In this document: positions 43,122 through 51,848 of the stretch, in pieces
How positions within the stretch are numbered: the first letter of the stretch is position 1
How the letters are laid out: each line of letters opens with the position of its first letter
From: CAVRQM01 sp963732775
Lineage (GTDB): Bacteria > Pseudomonadota > Alphaproteobacteria > Acetobacterales > Acetobacteraceae
Length of the DNA stretch: 64,000 bases
Assembly: GCA_963732775.1 (NCBI GenBank)
Contig: CAVTAR010000001.1
Location: 1,488,001-1,552,000, forward strand
Direction of reading: 5' to 3'
The notes under the pieces: generated by a model
Database searches by the model: none
What the model saw: the letters and a program-made list of their open reading frames with translations, nothing else
What the model was told of the DNA's origin: nothing
Program-made: the position numbers and the translations under genes

Positions 43122-44150
43122 TCAGCCGCCTTCGCGCTGAACACTCGTGTGCGCCGCAGCGGGATTGTCCAGCGGGTCAGGGCTGTGCGCCAGCAGTCCC
43201 TCGGCGGCGTGTGCGTCGGTGATCAGCACCTGCGGGCGCACCAGGCGGATGGCGGCGAGCAGTGCCTGCACCTTGCGCCACCCACCCGAGGCCAGAACCA
43301 CCTTGGGCGTTTCCCGCAGATCCTCGGGGTTGATCGCGATCACGCGGCGATTGAGCGAGTGGTCGATCACCTGCCCGTTGTGATCGACGAAGCGGCACAG
43401 CACGTCGGCCACCGCACCGGCCCGGGCCAGCTCGGCCAATTCGTCGCGCGACAGCAATCCGTAGCGGGCAAGCGTGGAGCCCGGTGACAGATCGCCCACG
43501 CTCACCAGGGCGAGGTCGACCCGCCTGGCCTGGGCGAACACCTCCTCGATACCCGCGTGCGCGCGCAGGGCGGCGTGGGTCGCCTCGTCGGCGACGTAGA
43601 CCGGCGCGGTCATCAAGTAGCAGTCGGCGCCTAGCAAGTCGGCGAACCGCCAGGCGAACTCCGCCGGGTTGACCCCGGCGGCGCGGGTCAGCCCGCCGAG
43701 CAGCGACACCACGGTCAGATCGCGCATGTTGCGCTGCGGGATGTTGAGCAGGCTGGCCCGTAGCGACGTCCCCCAGCCCAGGCCGAGACGCATCCCATGG
43801 CGCAGCGCGTCGGCGATGTAGGCGCCCGCGGCGGCGCCGATCAGCCCGGGCAATCGTTGCTCGTCCTCCGGCGCAGGGACGACGATCGCGGTGGCGATCC
43901 CGAACGCCTTCTCGATCCGCCGCTCGAGCGCCACGCAGTCGCTCAGGCGCGAGACCACCCGGATTTGCACGGTCCCGTCCTGGCGCGAGGCCGCCAGCAT
44001 GCGCAGCACGCGCAGCCGGCTCACGCCCAGCTTCTCGGCGATGGCGTCCTGGGTCAGGCCTTCCATGTAATAGAGCCAGGCCGCGCGCGTCTTGGCGTCG
44101 CTCTCGCGCGGGTCGGTGTCCTGCGGGGGGCCGGGGGAGGGGGCGTCCAT
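43122..44150 (-). CDS. SorC/DeoR-type sugar-binding transcriptional regulator
   Basis: A regulator of 342 aa with an N-terminal helix-turn-helix ('YYMEGLTQDAIAEKLGVSRL') and a SorC-type sugar-binding domain ('LGLGWGTSLRASLLNIPQRN', 'VVSLLGGLTRAAGVNPAE', 'VGDLSPGSTLARYGLLSRDE', 'INPEDLRETPKVVLASGG'). Such proteins respond to a phosphorylated sugar or polyol. I chose the ATG at 44150 because it follows GGGAGAA and because the sequence before it looks non-native. It is the first gene of the cluster and presumably controls the downstream operon through the inverted half-sites at 43042-43116. Confidence 0.93.
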   Translation of the reverse strand: MDAPSPGPPQDTDPRESDAKTRAAWLYYMEGLTQDAIAEKLGVSRLRVLRMLAASRQDGTVQIRVVSRLSDCVALERRIEKAFGIATAIVVPAPEDEQRLPGLIGAAAGAYIADALRHGMRLGLGWGTSLRASLLNIPQRNMRDLTVVSLLGGLTRAAGVNPAEFAWRFADLLGADCYLMTAPVYVADEATHAALRAHAGIEEVFAQARRVDLALVSVGDLSPGSTLARYGLLSRDELAELARAGAVADVLCRFVDHNGQVIDHSLNRRVIAINPEDLRETPKVVLASGGWRKVQALLAAIRLVRPQVLITDAHAAEGLLAHSPDPLDNPAAAHTSVQREGG

Positions 44151-44294
44151 CGGGCTTCTCCCATCGCACGGATCGTGCCGGCCCGGGGAGACACTCGCCC
44201 TCGTCCCGGCGCCTTGAGCCATTGCCGCTTGGGCCTCGGTGCCGCCGCCTGAAGTCTTGCACCGTGCTCGCCACCTGCGGGAGGCGTCACACTC

Positions 44295-45559
44295 TCACCG
44301 CAACCCCCGTCCGCGCGTCACCACTGCCTCGCCGAACCGTGCCCGCAGCGCGTCGATGGCCGCCTGCCGGGCTGGGCGGCGCAGGCTGTCGGGGTCGGCG
44401 AGGTCCACCGCGTCCGCCGCATCAGCGCTGTCCAGCGCCTGCGTGCCGAGGCCGATCAGCCGGTAGCGCGTGCCGTCCGCCTCGCCCGCCAGCATCGCCC
44501 GCGCCGCCGCGAACAGCGTGTCCGGCAGCCGCGTGGGACCGGACAGCCGCCGCGAGCGGGTGCGGATGGCAAACTCGGCGGTCTTCAGCTTCAGCACCAC
44601 TCCGCCGGCGGAGACGCCGGCCTCGCGCAGCCGGCGGGCGACCTTCTCGGCACACCACCACAGATGCCGCTCCAGCGCGGCGCGGTCGGCGAGGTCCGTG
44701 TCGAAGGTGATCTCCGCGCTGATCGACTTGGCGTCGCGCACCGGGTCGACCGCGCGGCCATCCTCCAGCCGGGCCCGCCCGACCAGCGCCGGCCCGTCCT
44801 CGCCCAGCATCTGGCGCGCGGCGCGATCGTCGAGGGCCTGGAGCGCGCCGAGGAGGGTGATCCCGTGGGCGTCGAGTTTCGCGCGAGCGCCGGGCCTATT
44901 CCAGGCAGCAGGCGGACGGGTTCGCCGGCGACCACGGCCGCGGCCTCGCTGCCGAGCACGCAGAAGCCGCGCGGCTTGTCGCGCCCGGCCGCGATCTTGG
45001 CCGCGAGCCGGTTGCGGGCGAGGCCCACCGAGACGGTGATGCCGAGGTCGCGTTCGACCGCGCGGGCGAACCCGGTCAGGACCGCCGCCGGCGGCGACCC
45101 GTGCAGCGTCGCCGTGCCGCGCAGGTCGAGCACCGCCTCGTCGATCGACAGCGGCTGCACCAGCGGCGTCAGCGCCTGCATCTTCGCGCGGATCTCGCGG
45201 CTGACCGCACTGTATTTGCGGAAATCCGGGCGGATCACCACCGCGTCGGGGCAGGCGCGCAATGCCTTGAACATCGGCATCGCACTGCGCACGCCGCGCA
45301 GCCGGGCCACGTAGCAGGCGGCCGTCACCACGCCCCGCACGCCGCCGCCGACGATCACCGGGCGGGTCAGCAACTCCGGCCGCTCGCGCTTTTCGACGCT
45401 GGCGTAGAAGGCGTCGCAGTCGACATGCGCGATGGCCAGCGCGAACAGCTCGGGATGGCGCACGATCCGGCTGCCGCCGCACTCCCGGCAGCGCGGGCCC
45501 GCACCGGGGCGCACGCAGTCGCAGTCGCGGCAGAGCGCTACGGTGCCGGCCACATCCAT
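44295..45559 (-). CDS. dinB: DNA polymerase IV with N-terminal zinc-ribbon-like extension, one frame lesion
   Basis: Y-family translesion polymerase. The N-terminal 30 residues carry two C-x-x-C pairs ('CRDCDC' and 'CRECGG') before the standard 'AIAHVDCDAFYASVEKRERP' and 'PLSIDEAVLDL' catalytic motifs. The helix-hairpin-helix region 'VRLLPGIGPALA' is followed by a frame break near 44888; correcting one missing G restores 'AKLDAHGITLLGALQALDD' and the little-finger domain to the stop at 44295. The start overlaps the ROK kinase end by 22 bases. The zinc-ribbon-like extension is unusual and may recruit a partner. Confidence 0.87.
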
Positions 45560-46455
45560 GCGGCACCCCGCACGCCCGACGAGTCGCCGTGCTTGTTGCG
45601 CACCACCGGGGTGTTCACGAAATCCGAGAAGGCGTGCTTCTTCATCACCCGCGGCACCTCGTCGTAAAGGTGCGCCATGTTGGACAGGCCACCGCCCAGC
45701 ACGATCACGTCCGGGTCCAGCAGGTTCACCACCACGGCGAGCCCGCGCCCGAGGCGGTCGGCATGGCGGGCCAGCGCGTCGATCGCCCGCTGCTCGCCGG
45801 CGGCGGCGCGCGCGGGGATGGTGCTGGCGTCGCGCGCGTCGGGTCCGTCGCAGTCAATGGCGAGTGCCGTGCCGGAGATGTAGCGCTCGAGGCAGCCGCG
45901 CTGGCCGCACCAGCAGGGGATGCCGGGGAGTTCCTCGCGCGAGGGCCAGGGCAGCGGGATGTGGCCCCACTCGCCCGCCACCTTGTTCGGCCCCTCGATC
46001 ATCTTGCCATCGACGATGATGCCGCCGCCGCAGCCGGTGCCGATGATGACGCCGAACACCGTGCGGAAGCCGACGCCGGCCCCGTCGGACGCCTCGGACA
46101 GCGCGAAGCAGTTGGCGTCGTTGCCGACGCGGATGTCGCGCCGCAGCGCCTCGGCGAGGTCGGCGTCGAAGCGGTGGCCGTTCAGCGCGATGGAGTTGGC
46201 GTTTTTCACCAGCCCGGTGGCCGGGCTGATTACGCCGGGTATGCCGACGCCGACGCTGGCGCGGCCCCCCAGCGCCTGTTCGGCGCCCCCCACCAAATCG
46301 GCAATGGCGCGGATCGTCTCGTCGTAGAGCGCCGGGGTCGCCACCCGCATCCGGTGCGTGAAGGCGCCGTCCGGGCCGAGGGTGACGACCTCGATCTTGG
46401 TGCCGCCTAGGTCGACGCCGAGGCGGAAATCGTAGGGCTTGGTCTGTGCGGGCAT
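45538..46455 (-). CDS. ROK family sugar kinase (fructokinase-like)
   Basis: The 305-aa protein phosphorylates a hexose, most likely fructose, glucose or N-acetylhexosamine. It has the ROK ATP motif 'RLGVDLGGTKIEVVTL', 'GVGIPGVISPATGLVKNANS', the sugar-binding 'GNDANCFALSEASDGAGVGF', 'VIIGTGCGGGIIVDG', 'GEWGHIPLPWPS' and the zinc-binding 'CWCGQRGCLERYISG'. The ATG at 46455 fits the family length. It lies upstream of dinB with a short overlap. The resemblance to the Mak/NagK type is good, but the substrate cannot be assigned. Confidence 0.92.
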   Translation of the reverse strand: MPAQTKPYDFRLGVDLGGTKIEVVTLGPDGAFTHRMRVATPALYDETIRAIADLVGGAEQALGGRASVGVGIPGVISPATGLVKNANSIALNGHRFDADLAEALRRDIRVGNDANCFALSEASDGAGVGFRTVFGVIIGTGCGGGIIVDGKMIEGPNKVAGEWGHIPLPWPSREELPGIPCWCGQRGCLERYISGTALAIDCDGPDARDASTIPARAAAGEQRAIDALARHADRLGRGLAVVVNLLDPDVIVLGGGLSNMAHLYDEVPRVMKKHAFSDFVNTPVVRNKHGDSSGVRGAAWMWPAP

Positions 46456-46518
46456 GACGGGACAATGCCCGGCGCGCGCGGCTTGCTCAAGCCGGCGCCC
46501 GGTCCGACATAGCGGTCG

Positions 46519-46767
46519 ATGGAAGAGACCCTGCTCGACGTGAAGGGCCTGGCCTGCCCGCTGCCGGTGCTGCGTGCCAACCGCGTGCTGCGCTCGCTGG
46601 CCGTGGGGCAGCGGCTGCGGGTGCTGGCCACCGACCGCGCGGCGATCGCCGACTTCCAGGCGTTCTGCCGCGAGACCGGGCACGACCTGGTCGCCTGGAG
46701 CGAGGACGCCGGCACGCTGTCTTTCGTCATTCGCAGGAGAGCCGAGAGTGGGGGTGTGACCGCGTGA
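46519..46767 (+). CDS. TusA family sulfurtransferase-like protein
   Basis: The 82-aa protein has the TusA fold with 'LDVKGLACPLPVLRANRVLR', in which the C-P-x-P Cys carries persulfide, and the two-layer beta-alpha pattern through 'QRLRVLATDRAAIADFQAFC'. TusA proteins relay sulfur for tRNA thiolation, molybdenum cofactor or lipoate-like pathways. The start is 64 bases from the divergent ROK gene. Its stop overlaps the GTG start of the deacetylase gene (46764-46767), so the two are coupled. Confidence 0.92.
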   Translation: MEETLLDVKGLACPLPVLRANRVLRSLAVGQRLRVLATDRAAIADFQAFCRETGHDLVAWSEDAGTLSFVIRRRAESGGVTA

Positions 46768-47696
46768 GCGTGGCACTGGTCTCCCACGCCGCCTGCCTGG
46801 AGCACGATCCCGGACCCATGCATCCTGAGAGCCCGGAGCGGCTGCGGCGCATCATAGAAGCGCTGCAAGGGCCTGAGTTCGCTTTATTGTCGCGGCACGA
46901 GGCGCCGCGCGCGACCGACCGGCAGCTCGGGCTGGTGCACGATCCGCGCTATGTGGAGCAGGTGCTGGCGCTGCGGCCGGCGCCGGGACGGCGCCTGGCG
47001 CTCGACGCCGACACGATCGTGGTCGAGGGCAGCATTGAGGCGGCGCTGCGGGCCGCCGGTGGCGCCGTGGCGGCAGTCGACCTCGTGCTGTCGGGCACCG
47101 CGACCCGGGCATTTGTCGCCACCCGCCCGCCGGGGCACCACGCGCAGCGGGCACGCGCGATGGGGTTCTGCCTGTTCGCCTCGGCCGCCATCGCCGCCCG
47201 CCACGCGCAGACGGCGCACGGAGTCGGGCGCGTCGCCATCGTCGATTTCGACGTGCACCACGGCAACGGCACACAGGATGCGGTGTGGGACCGTGCCGAC
47301 CTCTTCTACGCCTCCAGCCACCAGATTCCCTGTTTCCCCGGCACCGGGCGCGAGACGGAAACCGGGGCGTACGGGAACGTGGTGAACGCGCCGTTGCCGC
47401 CGGGGGCGGATGGCGGGCTGTTCCGGGAGCGCTGGCTGGGGCGCATCCTTCCGGCGCTGCGCGCGTTCTCCCCGGAACTGATCGTCGTGTCGGCGGGTTT
47501 CGACGCGCATTCCGCCGATCCGCTGGCCCAGGGTGAGCTCGGCACTGCGGATTTCGGCTGGATCACGGCGGTGCTGGCCTCGTTTGCCCGGGAACACTGC
47601 GGCGATCGGCTGGTCTCGGTTTTGGAGGGCGGCTACGACCTGGATGCGCTCACGGAGTCGTGTGCCTTGCATGTGCAAACACTGTTGCGTGAATGA
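46764..47696 (+). CDS. histone deacetylase-like amidohydrolase
   Basis: A 310-aa Zn-dependent deacetylase of the HDAC/acetylpolyamine amidohydrolase superfamily. Diagnostic motifs are 'DPGPMHPESPERLRRI', 'ATRPPGHHAQRARAMGFCLF', 'DFDVHHGNGTQDAV' and 'VSAGFDAHSADPLAQGEL', with the catalytic His pair and the Asp/His zinc ligands. The natural bacterial substrate of this class (acetylpolyamine or acetyl-lysine) is not revealed by sequence. It is translationally coupled to the TusA-like gene. Confidence 0.93.
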   Translation: MSVALVSHAACLEHDPGPMHPESPERLRRIIEALQGPEFALLSRHEAPRATDRQLGLVHDPRYVEQVLALRPAPGRRLALDADTIVVEGSIEAALRAAGGAVAAVDLVLSGTATRAFVATRPPGHHAQRARAMGFCLFASAAIAARHAQTAHGVGRVAIVDFDVHHGNGTQDAVWDRADLFYASSHQIPCFPGTGRETETGAYGNVVNAPLPPGADGGLFRERWLGRILPALRAFSPELIVVSAGFDAHSADPLAQGELGTADFGWITAVLASFAREHCGDRLVSVLEGGYDLDALTESCALHVQTLLRE

Positions 47697-47791
47697 CACA
47701 CTGGGCGTGTTTCCGCTGGACAGTCGCGTAAACTCAGGGCACGAATCAGCGCTTGCATGAGTTGTCGATCGCGACGTGCCGGGGGTAGCCG

Positions 47792-48088
47792 ATGTCCGAT
47801 ATGCCCAACACCGTGGCACCCACGCCGCTCAAACCCACCGACTTGGCACACCTCTCCTTTGAGGAGGCGCTGGCCGAGCTGGAACGCATCGTGCGTGGGC
47901 TGGAGGGCGGACAGCAGCGGCTGGAGGAGGCGATCAACGCCTATGAGCGCGGCTCGCTGTTGCGCCAGCACTGCGAGGCCAAGCTGCGCGAAGCCGAGAT
48001 GCGCGTGGAGCGCATCGTGGGACAGGATACGCCGCCGCCCCGGCCCGCGAACACGGTCGGTGACCTTGACGAGGAGATTCCATTTTGA
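47792..48088 (+). CDS. xseB: exodeoxyribonuclease VII small subunit
   Basis: Small subunit of exonuclease VII, which degrades single-stranded DNA in repair. The 98-aa protein has the family core 'LSFEEALAELERIVRGLEGG' and 'LEEAINAYERGSLLRQHCEA', plus a Pro-rich tail. The stop overlaps the TTG start of dxs (48085-48088). In many alphaproteobacteria an ispA gene sits between xseB and dxs; it is absent here. Confidence 0.95.
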   Translation: MSDMPNTVAPTPLKPTDLAHLSFEEALAELERIVRGLEGGQQRLEEAINAYERGSLLRQHCEAKLREAEMRVERIVGQDTPPPRPANTVGDLDEEIPF

Positions 48089-50019
48089 ACGCCCCGCTGG
48101 TCAGCGGCGCCGTGGCCCTGCGGCCGACGACACCGCTGCTCGATCGAGTTCTGATCCCGTCCGACCTGCGCAACTTCTCGGCCGAGCAGCTCCGGGATTT
48201 GGCCGACGAGCTGCGAGCCGAGACGATCGACGCGGTCAGCACCACCGGCGGCCATCTCGGCGCGTCACTCGGGGTGGTCGAGCTGACGGTGGCGATCCAC
48301 GCGGTGTTCGAGACGCCGCACGATCGCTTGATCTGGGATGTCGGCCACCAATGCTATCCGCACAAGATCCTGACGGACCGGCGCGCGCGGATTCGCACGC
48401 TGCGCCAGGGCGGCGGGCTGTCCGGCTTCACGCGGCGTGCCGAGAGCGAGTACGACCCGTTCGGGGCGGCGCACAGCTCCACCTCGATCTCGGCAGGGCT
48501 CGGCATGGCGGTGGCGCGCGACCTGCTCGGGCGCGACAACCACGTGATCGCGGTCATCGGCGACGGGGCGATGAGCGCCGGGATGGCGTATGAGGCGATG
48601 AACAACGCCGGCGCCCTGCGCTCCCGGCTGATCGTGGTGCTGAACGACAACGACATGTCGATCGCGCCGCCGGTGGGGGCGATGAGCGCCTATCTGTCGC
48701 GCCTGCTGTCGTCGCACAGTTTCCTCAGCCTGCGCGAGACGGCGGCCCGGATGGCGCGGCAATTCCCGCGCACGATCGAGCGCACCGCCCGCCGCGCCGA
48801 GGAGTACACACGCGGGATGCTGACCGGCGGCACGCTGTTCGAGGAACTCGGGTTCTACTACCTAGGCCCGATCGACGGACACAACCTGGACCACCTGCTG
48901 CCGGTGCTGCGCAACGTGCGCGACGCGGAGGACCCGGGGCCAATCCTCCTGCACGTGACGACGCAGAAGGGCCGCGGTTACGGCCCGGCCGAGGCAGCGG
49001 CCGACAAGCTGCATGCGGTCAGCAAGTTCAACGTGCTGACCGGCGAGCAGCAGCGACCGCCGCCCGGGCCGCCGAGCTATACCAGCGTGTTCGCCGATGC
49101 GCTGATCGCCGAGGCCGAGCACGATCCGACCATCGTGGCGATCACCGCGGCCATGCCGAACGGCACCGGGCTCGACCGGTTTGCCCGGCTGTTCCCGAAG
49201 CGCACATTCGACGTGGGCATCGCCGAACAGCACGCGGTGACCTTTGCCGCCGGCATGGCGACCGAGGGACTGGCGCCGTTCTGCGCCATCTACAGCACCT
49301 TCCTGCAACGCGCCTACGACCAGGTGGTGCACGACGTCGCCATCCAGTCGCTGCCGGTGCGTTTCGCCATCGACCGCGCCGGGCTCGTGGGCGCGGACGG
49401 CGCGACCCATGCCGGCAGCTTCGACCTCGCCTTCCTCGGCTGCCTGCCGGGTATCGTGATCATGGCGCCGGCCAACGAGGTCGAGCTGACTCACATGGTG
49501 GCCACGGCGGCCTCGATCGGCGACCGGCCCTCGGCGGTACGCTATCCCCGCGGCGCCGGCATGGGCGCCAAGATCGCCGGCGAGCTCCCCGCTCGCGGCG
49601 AGGTGCTGCCGATCGGGCGGGGGCGGGTGCTGCGCGAGGGCAGCGACGTCGCCATCCTCTCGCTCGGCCCGCGGCTGTACGACGCGCTGGCGGCTGCCGA
49701 TGCGCTGCAGCGGGACGGCATCTCGGCCACCGTCGCCGATGCGCGCTTCGCCAAGCCGCTCGACACCGGGTTGATCGAGCGGCTGGCCACCGGGCACGCC
49801 GCCCTCATCACGCTGGAGGAGGGCAGCATCGGCGGGTTCGGCGCCGCCGTGCTGCACCATCTGGCCGCGCGCGGGCTGCTCGACCGTGGCCTGCGGGTGC
49901 GTACGATGGTGCTGCCCGACCGCTTCGTCGACCACAACTCGCCCGCCAAGCAGCTCGCCGGCGCCGGCCTGAGTGCGGCCGATGTCGGTGCCTGCGTGCG
50001 GGCGGCGCTGGGTCGCTGA
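48085..50019 (+). CDS. dxs: 1-deoxy-D-xylulose-5-phosphate synthase
   Basis: Thiamine diphosphate enzyme that condenses pyruvate and glyceraldehyde 3-phosphate to DXP, the entry to the MEP isoprenoid pathway and to B1 and B6 synthesis. The 644-aa protein has 'TTGGHLGASLGVVELTVAIH', 'WDVGHQCYPHKILTDR', 'GDGAMSAGMAYEAMNNAG', 'FDVGIAEQHAVTFAAGMATE' and 'DRAGLVGADGATHAGSFDL'. It starts with TTG overlapping the xseB stop. It leads an operon into hpn genes, in keeping with isoprenoid supply for hopanoids. Confidence 0.97.
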   Translation: MNAPLVSGAVALRPTTPLLDRVLIPSDLRNFSAEQLRDLADELRAETIDAVSTTGGHLGASLGVVELTVAIHAVFETPHDRLIWDVGHQCYPHKILTDRRARIRTLRQGGGLSGFTRRAESEYDPFGAAHSSTSISAGLGMAVARDLLGRDNHVIAVIGDGAMSAGMAYEAMNNAGALRSRLIVVLNDNDMSIAPPVGAMSAYLSRLLSSHSFLSLRETAARMARQFPRTIERTARRAEEYTRGMLTGGTLFEELGFYYLGPIDGHNLDHLLPVLRNVRDAEDPGPILLHVTTQKGRGYGPAEAAADKLHAVSKFNVLTGEQQRPPPGPPSYTSVFADALIAEAEHDPTIVAITAAMPNGTGLDRFARLFPKRTFDVGIAEQHAVTFAAGMATEGLAPFCAIYSTFLQRAYDQVVHDVAIQSLPVRFAIDRAGLVGADGATHAGSFDLAFLGCLPGIVIMAPANEVELTHMVATAASIGDRPSAVRYPRGAGMGAKIAGELPARGEVLPIGRGRVLREGSDVAILSLGPRLYDALAAADALQRDGISATVADARFAKPLDTGLIERLATGHAALITLEEGSIGGFGAAVLHHLAARGLLDRGLRVRTMVLPDRFVDHNSPAKQLAGAGLSAADVGACVRAALGR

Positions 50020-50023
50020 CGCC

Positions 50024-50653
50024 ATGCCGTGGCGTTGCACGAGGCGGACGATGCTGCTGGGCTCCGCCCTTGCTGCGTCGCTTGGCTCCCCGGGCGCGTG
50101 GGCGCAGGCCGCCAGCCCGACCGCGCCCATCGCGGCACTCGACGATGCGCTGCTGGCGGCGATGCGGGCCGGGCGCGCCACGCCGTTCGCGCAGCGCGCG
50201 GCCGCGCTCATGCCGGCGATCCAGCAAGCCTTCGCGCTCGACGCGATCCTGCGGGCCAGCGTGGGGCCGCGCTTCGCGACGCTGCCGGCGACGGAGCAGG
50301 CGAACTTGCTGGCCGCCTTTACCGCCTACACCGTGGCGAGCTACGCGGCCAATTTCGATGCGTTCTCGGGCGAGCGCTTCGTGGTCGCCCCGCAAGCGCG
50401 CGCGGTCGGCGCCGACCAGGTGGTCTCGACGCAGATCGTGCCCACCACGGGGGAGGCGACCCGGCTCGACTACGTCATGCGTCGAGGCGCGGCCGGCTGG
50501 CAGGCGGTGGACGTCCTGGTCGACGGCTCGATCAGCCGGGTGGCTGTACAGCGCTCCGACTTCCGCTCGCTGCTCGCCGGGGGTTCGGCCGGACCGCTGA
50601 TCGCTTCGTTGCGCGACAAGACGACCCGGCTGGCGAACGGCGGTAAATCGTAG
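50024..50653 (+). CDS. hpnM: HpnM/MlaC-like hopanoid-associated periplasmic lipid-binding protein
   Basis: The 209-aa protein has a signal sequence ('TMLLGSALAASLGSPGAWAQ') and an MlaC/Ttg2D-type lipid-binding fold: 'RASVGPRFATLPATEQANLL', 'FDAFSGERFVVAPQARAVGA', 'VSTQIVP' and 'LVDGSISRVAVQRSDFRSLL'. MlaC-like proteins shuttle lipids across the periplasm, and HpnM is the hopanoid-locus version. It starts 4 bases after dxs and lies 16 bases before hpnI, consistent with co-transcription. Confidence 0.9.
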   Translation: MPWRCTRRTMLLGSALAASLGSPGAWAQAASPTAPIAALDDALLAAMRAGRATPFAQRAAALMPAIQQAFALDAILRASVGPRFATLPATEQANLLAAFTAYTVASYAANFDAFSGERFVVAPQARAVGADQVVSTQIVPTTGEATRLDYVMRRGAAGWQAVDVLVDGSISRVAVQRSDFRSLLAGGSAGPLIASLRDKTTRLANGGKS

Positions 50654-50669
50654 TAGCAGGCCCACCGGA

Positions 50670-51848
50670 ATGTTGACGATCGCGGGATTCGCCGCGCTGC
50701 TCGCCGTCGTCGGGCTCGCGCAAGGCCTTTTGGGCTATGGCCTGGTGCGGCGGTTCAAGCGCCGGCGCACGGTGGCGGCGCTTGCGATGCCGGCGGTGAC
50801 GATCCTGAAGCCGCTGTTCGGCACCGAGCCGCTGCTGGAGCAGGCGCTGATGAGCCTGTGCGAGCAGGACTATCCGTGCTTCCAGATCGTCTTCGGCGTG
50901 CAGGACCCGCTCGACCCGGCGATTGCCGTGGTGCGGTTGCTGCAGCGCCGGTTCGCCGACCGCGACATCGTGCTCGTCGTTGACGCGACGGTGCACGGGC
51001 GCAACCGCAAGGTCGGCAACCTGATCAACATGCTGCCCGCCGCGCGCCACGACGTGCTGGTGATCGCCGACAGCGACGTCCACGTCCGGCCCGACTACCT
51101 GCGCTGCCTGGTCGCCGCGCTCGAGCAGCCGGGCGCCGGCCTGGTGACGACGCTGTACACCGGGCTTCCCGGTACCAGCTCCGTCGTGGGCGAATTGGGG
51201 GCGACCGCGATCACCCACGGCTTCCTGCCCGGGGCCTTGATCGCTCGCGTGCTCGGCCGCGAGGACTGCCTGGGCGCGACGATGATGCTGCGCCGCCAGA
51301 CGCTGGGTAAGGTCGGCGGTTTCCGCGCCATCGCCGACGACCTCGCCGACGATGCGGCGCTCGGGCGGGCCGTGCGCCGGCTGGGCCTGCGCGTCGTGCT
51401 GGCCGACACCGTGCCGGCCACCACGGTGCCGGAGACGCGGCTCGCGCCGCTGTTCTGGCACGAGCTGCGCTGGGCGCGGGTGATCTGCGTCCAGGTGCCC
51501 GCACCCTATGCGCTCTCGGTGATCCAGTATCCGCTCGCCTGGGCGCTGCTGTGCGTGCCGCTGAGCGACGGCGCCGGGTGGTCGGCGGCGCTGCTGGCGA
51601 TCACCTGGATCGGGCGCGTACTGACCGGCCGCGGCATCGACCGCGCGCTCGGGCTGATCGAGCCGGGGCTCGCCCGGCCGGTGCCGATCGTGCTGCTGCC
51701 GCTGCGTGACCTGATGTCGGTGGCCGTGCTAAGCAGCAGCTACTTTTCCGATCGCGTGCGCTGGCGGGGGCAGGTGTTGAACGTGCGGGTGATGCCACCC
51801 GATATGATCCGCATCGACGCGATGACCCTTGGAACCGAACGCTCATGA
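50670..51848 (+). CDS. hpnI: hopanoid glycosyltransferase HpnI
   Basis: A membrane-bound GT2 enzyme that adds an amino sugar to bacteriohopanetetrol. The 392-aa protein has an N-terminal membrane segment ('IAGFAALLAVVGLAQGLLGY'), the GT2 nucleotide region 'PAVTILKPLFG', the D-x-D 'LVIADSDVHVRP', 'DDLADDAALG' and the Q/RxxRW-like 'FWHELRWARVI', followed by C-terminal membrane helices. It is 16 bases from hpnM and overlaps hpnJ by four bases. Function follows from the hpn family and gene order. Confidence 0.94.
   Translation: MLTIAGFAALLAVVGLAQGLLGYGLVRRFKRRRTVAALAMPAVTILKPLFGTEPLLEQALMSLCEQDYPCFQIVFGVQDPLDPAIAVVRLLQRRFADRDIVLVVDATVHGRNRKVGNLINMLPAARHDVLVIADSDVHVRPDYLRCLVAALEQPGAGLVTTLYTGLPGTSSVVGELGATAITHGFLPGALIARVLGREDCLGATMMLRRQTLGKVGGFRAIADDLADDAALGRAVRRLGLRVVLADTVPATTVPETRLAPLFWHELRWARVICVQVPAPYALSVIQYPLAWALLCVPLSDGAGWSAALLAITWIGRVLTGRGIDRALGLIEPGLARPVPIVLLPLRDLMSVAVLSSSYFSDRVRWRGQVLNVRVMPPDMIRIDAMTLGTERS

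Noticed and set aside
47697..47791. Promoter or riboswitch before xseB
   Set aside because: No convincing -10/-35 pair or conserved leader structure could be identified by eye in this 95-base gap.
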